NCBI GenBank assembly: GCA_945861885.1
Contig: CAMAVR010000037.1
Coordinates: 1 to 35,376 of the forward strand
DNA length: 35,376 nucleotides
Direction: 5' to 3'
DNA from: Nannocystis exedens
GTDB lineage: Bacteria; Myxococcota_A; Polyangia; Polyangiales; Polyangiaceae
The position numbers and the translations under genes are program-made. The notes below the pieces were generated by a model. It was not told the DNA's origin. It worked only from the letters and a program-made list of their open reading frames with translations, and did not search any database. This document shows positions 17,002 to 23,892 of this stretch, in pieces (positions within the stretch are counted from its first letter, which is position 1; every line of letters begins with the position of its first letter).

Positions 17002-18417
17002 TCAGCGATTCGTCGGTGAAAGAGGTGAACGGCGCTTTGGTGCGGAAAGGGGCGGCGCCCCCTCTTGGTCGTCGATCGTGTCGGCGTTTTCGTCGCGCGC
17101 GAGTCGCGCTGCCGCTTGATGCGACGCAATTCGCGACATTGCCGATTCAGGGGCATGGAGCTGAAGAAGCATCCCACGCTGCAGCTTTGCATTTGGGTCG
17201 AGCGCGTTCGCATCGATGATCTCTTCAACCGACACTCCGAACGAACGAGCGACTTTCTCGAGGGTATCCCTGTCGCCCACACGATAAAATACCATGTGGG
17301 CCCCCTTGGCCGACTTGTCGTGCTTTGCTTCTTTGAACGCTTCGGTGTCCGAGTCGCTCTCGTAGTTTGGGGTGTGACTTTTTGACGTCAAAATCGGCAG
17401 CATGGCGCGTGCGCGCGAAAGGCCAGAGGCCGGCACATGAACCGGAAATTCGATGCCGATCGACGCCGGCACCGTGTCACCGATAATTTCCGGATTCAGG
17501 TCGCGGAGCCGCTGTAGCGTCGTCCCGGCCGCCCGCGCGACAATGGCCAGTTCGACATTCGCTTCGACATCGATGTCGCTGGTGCGTAGAGGAGCATCGA
17601 TCGCTGCATCCTCAATCCCAAAGTAGTCAAGATTGTTGAGGATGAGCGCCATCGAGAGCACTTTTGGCACGTAGAGCACGGCCTCCTGCGGGAGAACGCC
17701 GTTGAGCTTCGACAGAACGGCATAGCTGTTCGACCCGAGGTCTCGGACGCGCGAGGCGAGGCCGTTGTGCCCCATATTGTATGCCGCAAGCGCCAAATCC
17801 CACGTTCCGAATCGGTCGTAGAGATCGGCGAGGTAGCCCGTCGCAGCTTCGGTCGCGCGCGTTACGCTTCTTCGCTCGTCGAGCTCGTCGTCGACCGCGA
17901 GGCCGTAGAGGCGCGCTGTTGCGGGCATCAGCTGCCATAAGCCGGCTGCTCCTGCGCTCGACTGAGCCCGTGGCGAGTTCCCACTTTCGATATACGGAAT
18001 TGCAATGAGCGATTCCGGCAGTCCGCGCTGATGAAGCGCCTTCAAAATTGTCGCGCGGTACCGGCCGCCACGTTTCAGCCACGCGCTGAGAAGCTCTTTC
18101 CCTTTTGGGTGTTCCGTAAAATACCGTGTATAGCGGCGCACTCGCGCGTCGGGGGCTAAGCCGAGCTCCGGCATTCTGAGGCCGTCGGTCCACCGCGCGG
18201 TCGATTCGACTTCGCTCGGCAACCCGGGGTTCATCAGATTGCTTGGCGTTTCAGTCGGTGTTAGCGGCTCGATGCGCCGGACAGTGGCGCTATGCGGCGG
18301 ACGCTCGCCGACTTTTGCGTCGCCATGCTGAGCTGCTTGGAACCCAGAGAAGCCGACCGCAATCCCTGCCGACGTAAAGCAGGTCGACGCAAGCAACTGG
18401 CGAAGCAATGGATGCAT
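17002..18417 (-). CDS. Lytic transglycosylase (MltD/SLT type) with C-terminal LysM, T6SS-associated
   Basis: A 471-residue exported murein lytic transglycosylase. The N-terminus has a hydrophobic stretch at about 6-30 that may be a signal peptide or anchor. The SLT domain (about 115-260) has the catalytic glutamate E144 in IPYIESG, followed by GAAGLWQLMPATARLYGL and the AAYNMG motif (211-216). A degenerate LysM-like segment lies at about 285-330 and a clear LysM at 375-421 (YRVGDRDTLEKVARSFGVS). As the first gene of the tss operon, 21 nt before clpV, it most likely opens peptidoglycan for TssM/TssJ assembly, as shown for dedicated transglycosylases in other T6SSs. An antibacterial effector role is possible but less likely, since no immunity gene is adjacent. 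Confidence 0.9.
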   Translation of the reverse strand: MHPLLRQLLASTCFTSAGIAVGFSGFQAAQHGDAKVGERPPHSATVRRIEPLTPTETPSNLMNPGLPSEVESTARWTDGLRMPELGLAPDARVRRYTRYFTEHPKGKELLSAWLKRGGRYRATILKALHQRGLPESLIAIPYIESGNSPRAQSSAGAAGLWQLMPATARLYGLAVDDELDERRSVTRATEAATGYLADLYDRFGTWDLALAAYNMGHNGLASRVRDLGSNSYAVLSKLNGVLPQEAVLYVPKVLSMALILNNLDYFGIEDAAIDAPLRTSDIDVEANVELAIVARAAGTTLQRLRDLNPEIIGDTVPASIGIEFPVHVPASGLSRARAMLPILTSKSHTPNYESDSDTEAFKEAKHDKSAKGAHMVFYRVGDRDTLEKVARSFGVSVEEIIDANALDPNAKLQRGMLLQLHAPESAMSRIASHQAAARLARDENADTIDDQEGAPPLSAPKRRSPLSPTNR

Positions 18418-18569
18418 GGCTTCATTAGGGTCTCATAGATATCCCCGCAAACAAAATTCCCGATGAAATGTCCCACAAATTCCCCCATAAACCTGCATAC
18501 TTACACACGCCTCCCTATTTGAATTCTGGTCATTTTTGAAAGGTCGTTCACACTCTTATTAAGGCCTAA
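18418..18569. promoter_or_regulatory. Divergent promoter region of the T6SS island
   Basis: A 152-nt AT-richer gap separates the minus-strand tss operon from the plus-strand sheath-fusion gene, so both promoters should lie here. On the plus strand TTGAAA (18536-18541) and TATTAA (18557-18562) are separated by 15 nt, shorter than ideal. The second element ends 7 nt before the start codon, which would give an almost leaderless mRNA. AAGG at 18561-18564 could serve as ribosome-binding site instead. No confident operator was seen. Confidence 0.45.
18446..18461 (-). promoter_or_regulatory. Possible sigma-54 (-24/-12) element upstream of the tss operon
   Basis: On the minus strand GGGAATTTTGTTTGCG shows the invariant GG and GC dinucleotides with the correct 10-nt spacing, and TTTGC at the -12 side. 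Other consensus positions (first T, two C residues) do not match. It would start transcription about 15-20 nt before the transglycosylase gene. Sigma-54 control is known for several T6SS operons, but such a weak match can arise by chance. Confidence 0.22.
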
Positions 18570-20063
18570 ATGGGGGACTCGAGCTTTCGAATCGTCGTTG
18601 TTGCGCCCCTCTCGCCTATATCGGCGCCGACGCCGGTGGGGGGCTTGAGGGTTCGCAGGATCGACTTAACGGCGTTTGATCGTGTGATGCGCGACGTCGC
18701 GCAGCCGATCGCGATTGAATTACCGTCGGTTCTAGACGCGAACGGCGCGCCTGCCGCGTCTATTGCGTATTGCGTCGACTCGATGAAGAGCATTCGCCCC
18801 GACGCAATTATTGAATCGACCCAGCCGCTGCGCGAGTTGGCGGCAACCTACCGCGTTCTTGTGGAGTTACGCGATGGGCGACGAACCGCGGCGTCGGCCG
18901 TCAGCGAGATTTCGAAGCGTATTTCTCGCGAAGATTGGGTCGAGACGATTGTCGCGGCGATCGTCTCTTCGGCCGAGCCGGCGTCGACCGATGTGCAGGC
19001 CACGCCGTTCGCCCCCCTCAAGGATGAGCTACATACTCGCGATCTTGAATCGATTCTCGGCCGCGTCGATCTCGACAGTCGCATGCCTGGGGTCGCCGAA
19101 CGGGCCGCCAACCTCGTCCGTGACGTTCTCAAGCGTGGGCGCGGTGAAGCTCTTGACACCGGGCCGACAAAGAGCGCGACCGCGCTCGCGGTTGTCGAAG
19201 AGGCGATGATCGCGCTGCTCGACCGCATTTTGGCCGATAAAGAAGTGCGGCGTCTTGAGAGTTCATGGCGCGCGATTCGCTTTCTTGTCGAGCGGGCTAG
19301 CGTGTCGGCAAACGTCGAGGTCGATATCATCGATGCGCCGGTTGAGCAGGTCGAAGATGTCTTCGAGCTTCTTCGAGAGCGGCGAGGGGCGGAATCATCG
19401 CGGAGTCGAGTTGATCTCGTGTTGCTCGACTTTGATGCCGAAAATAGCACCGAAGCGCTCGACCGCATTAAGCGATGGGGCGCCGCCGCCGCGAAAATAG
19501 GGGCAAAAATAGCGGTAAATGGCACTTCGGAGCTTGTTCGAAGCGACTCGTTATCGCACCTCGACAAAACGGTTCGACAGACGGCGTCGTTCGAAGACAT
19601 TCGCTCGCCGGAGTTCGCATCGTTTCGAGCTTCTGACGCCGAAACTACTTTCATTCTCAATCGTTTCGTAGCTCACGCGCCGCATTCGATGACGACGGCG
19701 CGTCTGCGAGACTTTCCCTTTTTCGACTATTCGCCACGTTATGCGCTTGGGGCGGTGATTTTTGGAAGCCCGGTCTACGCTTACGCGGCGATCTGCGTCC
19801 GCGCATTCATCCGGCGCGGCGATTGGATGAGGCTTGCCGCTCTCCCGGACCGAACCCTCTTCGACTGCCCCGTACAAGAAACTTACGACCGCAATTTGAA
19901 AATCGCGATTACACTCGAGGCTATCGTAGGCTCTTCGGTGCAGGCGGCGGTATCGGCCGCAGGGTTGGCAATTCTAACATGCGCGGCAAACACAGACAGC
20001 ATCGTGCTTGCCTGCGCGGGGGCGGGCGGAAAGGTTAGTGATGCTACCAAACCGACTGTTTAG
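18570..20063 (+). CDS. TssB-TssC-like sheath fusion protein
   Basis: A 497-residue protein that I align by eye to this locus' own sheath subunits. Residues 5-132 follow TssB: FRIVVVAPL matches LRMLFIGDY, RRIDLTAFDRVMRDV matches the RLPISIDKYSFNDVL segment, and VDSMKSIRPDAII matches FNSLHDFEPEGVA. Residues 157-480 follow TssC: ESSWRAIRFLVERA matches ESAWRGLKYVIDNT, SPEFASFRASDAETTFILNRF matches the GPEFARWHGFRE block, and FDYSPRYALGAVIFGSPVYAYA matches the FDYEESVIGNHQAYLWGN stretch. The frame ends near TssC residue 375, so the conserved C-terminal inner domain is absent. The reading frame is intact, which argues against a decayed copy. It begins at an ATG with AAGG upstream, divergent from the operon, and the PAAR-like gene follows 11 nt later. 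A structural or capping role in the sheath is an inference. Confidence 0.85.
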   Translation: MGDSSFRIVVVAPLSPISAPTPVGGLRVRRIDLTAFDRVMRDVAQPIAIELPSVLDANGAPAASIAYCVDSMKSIRPDAIIESTQPLRELAATYRVLVELRDGRRTAASAVSEISKRISREDWVETIVAAIVSSAEPASTDVQATPFAPLKDELHTRDLESILGRVDLDSRMPGVAERAANLVRDVLKRGRGEALDTGPTKSATALAVVEEAMIALLDRILADKEVRRLESSWRAIRFLVERASVSANVEVDIIDAPVEQVEDVFELLRERRGAESSRSRVDLVLLDFDAENSTEALDRIKRWGAAAAKIGAKIAVNGTSELVRSDSLSHLDKTVRQTASFEDIRSPEFASFRASDAETTFILNRFVAHAPHSMTTARLRDFPFFDYSPRYALGAVIFGSPVYAYAAICVRAFIRRGDWMRLAALPDRTLFDCPVQETYDRNLKIAITLEAIVGSSVQAAVSAAGLAILTCAANTDSIVLACAGAGGKVSDATKPTV

Positions 20064-20074
20064 CGTGGTCTAGG

Positions 20075-20467
20075 ATGGGACTTCCGGTTGTCACGGGCGC
20101 ACTTCTTATGTGCCCTTTCGGCGCCGCGCCGGGAGAGTTCATGGTCATTCCGATCAATCGCACGATGATGGGTGGGCCGCCTGCCGCCAACATCATGGAT
20201 CACATGCCGTTTATGAACGTGCTGCCGTACGGCGTATGCATCAGCATGGCGAATCCAATGGTGGCTGCGGCGACCGCGGCCGCTCTCGGTGTGCTTGTGC
20301 CGATGCCGTGCTTGCCAATGACATTTATCCCGTGGCTGCCAGGGGCACCGACGGTAATCATGGGGAACATGCCGCTGACGAACAACACGTCAAAGTGCCA
20401 GTGCCTATGGGGCGGAGTGATTAGCCCGACACTGCCGGGTGGATCGATGACCGTAGAGTCACCTTAG
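20075..20467 (+). CDS. PAAR-like spike-tip protein (DUF4280/DUF4150 type)
   Basis: A 130-residue protein with the pattern of PAAR-like (DUF4280-type) proteins: CPFGAAPGEFMVIP near the start, ANIMDHMPFMNVLPYGVC (38-55), MANPMVAAATAAALG, PMPCLPMTFIPW (77-88) and a C-terminal CQCLWGGVISPTLPGG. Cysteines at 13, 55, 79, 108 and 110 may bind a metal or form disulfides. Such proteins cap the VgrG spike and sharpen it. There is no toxin extension or Rhs fusion, so this is a bare tip protein. The ATG at 20075 has only a weak AGG before it, 11 nt after the sheath-fusion gene, so the two are probably one transcript. It is convergent with the Rhs gene, 9 nt apart. Confidence 0.85.
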   Translation: MGLPVVTGALLMCPFGAAPGEFMVIPINRTMMGGPPAANIMDHMPFMNVLPYGVCISMANPMVAAATAAALGVLVPMPCLPMTFIPWLPGAPTVIMGNMPLTNNTSKCQCLWGGVISPTLPGGSMTVESP

Positions 20468-20476
20468 CAGTCGCGG

Positions 20477-23335
20477 TCACGAGACAACGGGCGGGTCGCC
20501 GAATAGCGTTTTCGGTGCGAGCGTCGTCGTCGGCCCATACACGGGCGGCACGCGCGCAATGAGTCGCTCTTGCGCGCCGACATCGATGTTCGCTTCGGCG
20601 AGCCTCTTTTTTAGGATGGGCGATATCGGTCGCGTGATCGCCACGGTATCACCGCTTGTGAATTGCACTGCGCGCTGTCCGGTTGCGGCGTAGTCGATCG
20701 ATGTTGTTTCGCCGTTGGTTGTTGCGCGCACGAGGCGCTGAAGTCGATCGTATTCCCAGCGAGTCATCTGCTCTTTGTGGCCGACCTGTTTCATCTGGAT
20801 CGCGCGTGAGCGATCCCATTTCACTGTGGCGACCGAACGGTCCGGAGCGCCGGCGCGCGCGACGTTCCCACGCGCGTCGTAGCCCCAGTACCAGACGCCG
20901 TTTTTGTCGCTGCGGCGCACGACAAGTCGCTGCTTGTTGTACGAGAATTCGGTAATCGCCCCCTTTTCGTCAACCGATCTCGTGACCTGATAAGTCGCGT
21001 TCGAATCGATCAACTGCATCTTGCCGTTTTTTCCGAGCGCGAGCGTTTTGTGCGCTTTTTTGTCGTAGCTAAAGTCGGTGATCGATTTGTGATCGGCGCT
21101 CCACGCGTGCGCGCAGTGAGCCGACGAATCGCGACCGTCGTAGATAAAATGATTTGCCGGCGCGTTTCCCACCTGAGTGCCGACAACAAGATTCGCGGCG
21201 TAGTGGTATTTCGTCTCGACGCCGTTGGCGCCGGTTGCGGAGATTAAGTTCCCCTGCGGAGAGTAGTTGAACGCCGCCCTGTTCACCGCGCCGGTGCGCC
21301 CCGATGGCGTAGCAAGTGTCGCCGCTTGGGTCGCGGAAGAGAGGGTCTTAGAAGATGCCGCCATCGCACTCGACGCTTTGCCGAGGCCGACGGCCGAGAG
21401 AAGCGCGTCGGTTGAAGGCGGCGTCACCGCACTGCTTACGGCGCGCGATGCGCCGGAGAGTGGCGCGGTTGCACCGCTCACGGCGCTGGTTATGCCTGTC
21501 GATGACGCGAGCGCGGACGCGGCGTTTGACGGCGGGGCCGGATTGGCGATCGCCGCAAGTGCGCTGCGCGACGCATAGGTCGCTGCTGTGACGGAATTCG
21601 CCGCCGCTTGCGCTGCGTTGCTTGGCGGCGTCGAGATGATCGACTCGAGCTGCCCGCGGGCGTTGTAGTTCATCGAGACTGCCCCAAATTTGCCGCTCAT
21701 TTGGGTCACATCGCCGTTCGCATTGTGCTGCGCTTGGGAGCTACCGTTGCTCGGATGCTGCGTTCCGACAAGGCGCGCCACATTTTGGTTTTGCGCCCCT
21801 TTGGGGACCGCGAACTCCAGCGTCGTCCCGTCGCGCTTTTCAACTTCGAATTTCATCCAGCCGAGGCAGCGCAGTTCGACCCCTTCGCGCGCGTTCGTGA
21901 GCGTATCGCCGGTGTTCATCGTCTGATTTTTGAGCGCGTGCGTATCGAACTCGATCTCGTTGCCTTGCTCGTTTTGGTAGACAACTTTCCAAGGCTCTCG
22001 CCAAACTTTCTGATCGAGCGAGCTGCTCCACCCTGGCCCTAGTGTTGACGAGCGATGCGACCACGATGACGAATACGACGTCTTAACGTCGACCGGGGCG
22101 TTGTCGCCGAGATCGACGCTCGACCCGCTATGGCGCACCGCCCCGGTCGTAGGGTCGACGATTCCGTTGCTTGGCGGCGATGGGTCGTCGGTATTTTGAT
22201 TGCGCTGACGATACGCCGAGGCGCGCGATGCCGTCAGGTCGGTCGGGTCGTACTCATCGATCGCGTCGCTCTCTCTCTGCTCTTGCGCCGCGAGCCAGTC
22301 CTGTTCCGACAGCTCTTCCGACGCGATCCAGTCTTCCCCGTCGAGCTCTTCGGCATTGATTATGTCTTGCCATTCGCCCCAATTGAGCGCGTCGCGAGGG
22401 TGAAGCACGATATTCGCAAGAGAGTCGAACGCCCCGACGGCAAGCGACCAAAACGCTCTCCCTTGCGCGATGTTCGCCTTCATCGAATCGGCAAACTTCG
22501 ACAAGCCTTCCAAATTCATTTTGCCGAGATCGGCAAGAATTTCGTGCTTTAACGGGCCGATTTGCGCTCCGGCCTGATCTTCGCCGCTGAGTTTCATGTC
22601 GTTCAGCTTGCCGTCTGCCATCTGTTCGAGGCTGTCCATACTGAGCGATTCGGCCTGCTCTTTCACACTGTTGAACGTCGCCTCCGCCGACTCGACATCG
22701 CCCGCCGCGAGCTGCAATTGTCCGAGCGACATTTCGGCCTGCGCAAGCTGCTGCTTGAGGCCGAGCTCCGCGCACGTCATGCTCAGGTTCGTCATTGCCT
22801 GAATCGAGCTCTTAAGATCGCCCTCGCTCGCGTCGAGCGCCGCTTGCATCGACGCGTTTCGATATTTCCAGGCCGTCTCTTCGTCTGCGAGCGGACCGAG
22901 CTTCGCTTTGAGTTCGTTTTCGCGCGCCTCCAGTTGCGCTTTCGCTTCGGCTTTCGCTTCGCTCTCAGCGTTTTGCTCCGCTTGCTTCACCTCGTCTTCG
23001 GCCTGCTGTTTCGCTTGTTCGACCTCGTCTTCGGCTTGCTGTTTGGCTTGGTCGGCCGCGTCTTCGATGTTCTGCTTCCCGTTGTCGAAGATCTTCTCGA
23101 GGTCCTCTTTCTGCTGCTCGATGACGGCTTCGGCATCCTCCTCCTGTTGGTCGCCGACGCTGTCGACCTCCTCTTCGGGGGCATTGCGCGACGGGAGCTC
23201 CACATCTTTGGTCGGCCCGGCCATTCCGACTCGGCGCAAGTTCCCGCCCCCGGGGCCAGATGCTTTCGCGGCGTCGAGCTGCTCTTGCTGCTCTTTTCGC
23301 TCTTCTTGGCGAGGGACGATGTGCTCGCGCTTCAT
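20477..23335 (-). CDS. Rhs/YD-repeat protein with coiled-coil N-terminus, probable T6SS cargo
   Basis: A 952-residue protein. Residues 1-150 are highly charged and strongly coiled-coil, including an 11-residue duplication (QAKQQAEDEVE). Residues 155-385 are helical, perhaps TPR-like. Residues 390-515 match the Rhs N-terminal plug region (VDPTTGAVRHSG, STLGPGWSSSLD, VYQNEQGNEIEF). YD-type repeats follow (540-565 and 685-895: FNYSPQGNLISA, WGYDARGNVARAG, WEYDRLQRLVRA), interrupted by an Ala/Ser-rich low-complexity insert at about 563-680. The chain ends about 55 residues after the last repeat, without the DPxGL-type core motif and without a variable toxin domain. The ATG at 23335 overlaps the preceding stop by 4 nt; the open frame upstream of it lacks support. 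No immunity gene follows. It may be a cargo carrier or structural spike component rather than a toxin. Confidence 0.85.
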   Translation of the reverse strand: MKREHIVPRQEERKEQQEQLDAAKASGPGGGNLRRVGMAGPTKDVELPSRNAPEEEVDSVGDQQEEDAEAVIEQQKEDLEKIFDNGKQNIEDAADQAKQQAEDEVEQAKQQAEDEVKQAEQNAESEAKAEAKAQLEARENELKAKLGPLADEETAWKYRNASMQAALDASEGDLKSSIQAMTNLSMTCAELGLKQQLAQAEMSLGQLQLAAGDVESAEATFNSVKEQAESLSMDSLEQMADGKLNDMKLSGEDQAGAQIGPLKHEILADLGKMNLEGLSKFADSMKANIAQGRAFWSLAVGAFDSLANIVLHPRDALNWGEWQDIINAEELDGEDWIASEELSEQDWLAAQEQRESDAIDEYDPTDLTASRASAYRQRNQNTDDPSPPSNGIVDPTTGAVRHSGSSVDLGDNAPVDVKTSYSSSWSHRSSTLGPGWSSSLDQKVWREPWKVVYQNEQGNEIEFDTHALKNQTMNTGDTLTNAREGVELRCLGWMKFEVEKRDGTTLEFAVPKGAQNQNVARLVGTQHPSNGSSQAQHNANGDVTQMSGKFGAVSMNYNARGQLESIISTPPSNAAQAAANSVTAATYASRSALAAIANPAPPSNAASALASSTGITSAVSGATAPLSGASRAVSSAVTPPSTDALLSAVGLGKASSAMAASSKTLSSATQAATLATPSGRTGAVNRAAFNYSPQGNLISATGANGVETKYHYAANLVVGTQVGNAPANHFIYDGRDSSAHCAHAWSADHKSITDFSYDKKAHKTLALGKNGKMQLIDSNATYQVTRSVDEKGAITEFSYNKQRLVVRRSDKNGVWYWGYDARGNVARAGAPDRSVATVKWDRSRAIQMKQVGHKEQMTRWEYDRLQRLVRATTNGETTSIDYAATGQRAVQFTSGDTVAITRPISPILKKRLAEANIDVGAQERLIARVPPVYGPTTTLAPKTLFGDPPVVS
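22989..23054 (-). repeat. 33-bp tandem duplication in the Rhs coiled-coil region
   Basis: Two adjacent 33-bp units (22989-23021 and 23022-23054) differ at three positions and encode the duplicated 11-residue coiled-coil repeat. The period of 11 residues is typical of extended coiled coils. Confidence 0.85.
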
Positions 23336-23886
23336 TGCCGACTGTCCAGTTGCGCGGCGAATTCGCGCAGCGGTGACGGGGTGCTCTCGAGAACGATCCA
23401 GCGTAAATCTTTGAGCCCCGGCGCTTCGATCAGATTGCGCACATCGGCGGCCCACGCATCCAGTTTTTCGACGAACATCGGTGCGAGTACAACGACCATG
23501 CCCGACAACGGGGCTGGGATCGCGCCGGCGACTTGAGCCAAAACACCGGCAAAAATAGCCAAGGGGAGCGCTTTCGGATCGACCGGAACGACCACCTTTT
23601 TTTGCGGCTTCCCTCGCTTTTCAAGCACCATTGCCCGCTTTTTGTAGTCGGCGGCGAGTTGGTCGCTTCGTTTCGGCCATTCTTGTTTTGTGCCTAAGTG
23701 CACCTGCTCGAAAATAAAAAACGGGCTTCGGTTGTCTGCGTTCCGTTCCGCCTCGTTCACCTCGTTGAGCGCTTGCATGCGCAGGTCGGGGCCGATGTTC
23801 GCGTAGAGAAATTTAACATCGCGCGCGCGGACGAACAATTTTAGGTCGTCGGTCCATGCGTAAACAACGCGCTGACGGGAGCTCAT
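23332..23886 (-). CDS. Unknown 184-aa protein between vgrG and rhs; possible adaptor or chaperone
   Basis: I do not recognise this family. The 184-residue product has no signal peptide. A hydrophobic Gly/Ala/Pro-containing stretch at about 107-137 (LPLAIFAGVLAQVAGAIPAP then MVVVLAP) could be a buried helix-strand unit or a membrane-active segment. The centre (about 60-105) is basic and Lys-rich, and the C-terminus reads LKDLRWIVLESTPSP, like an alpha/beta core strand. It starts 6 nt after the vgrG stop and overlaps the rhs start by 4 nt, so the three genes form one transcriptional unit. Genes in that position usually encode adaptors that load a cargo on VgrG (for example the DUF4123, DUF2169 and DUF1795 families). 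None of these motifs is evident here, so the role is inferred from position alone. Confidence 0.8.
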   Translation of the reverse strand: MSSRQRVVYAWTDDLKLFVRARDVKFLYANIGPDLRMQALNEVNEAERNADNRSPFFIFEQVHLGTKQEWPKRSDQLAADYKKRAMVLEKRGKPQKKVVVPVDPKALPLAIFAGVLAQVAGAIPAPLSGMVVVLAPMFVEKLDAWAADVRNLIEAPGLKDLRWIVLESTPSPLREFAAQLDSRQ

Positions 23887-23892
23887 TCAGTT

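Noticed and set aside
18570..20063. Reading the TssC-like protein as a decayed tssC pseudogene
   Set aside because: The frame is intact over 497 codons, includes a full TssB-like half, and keeps normal start context and neighbours.
22562..23536. Plus-strand frame of 324 codons opposite the rhs gene and its upstream neighbour
   Set aside because: Its Phe/Leu/Arg-rich low-complexity translation is the mirror of the Glu/Gln/Lys-rich coiled-coil coding sequence; it crosses two real genes.
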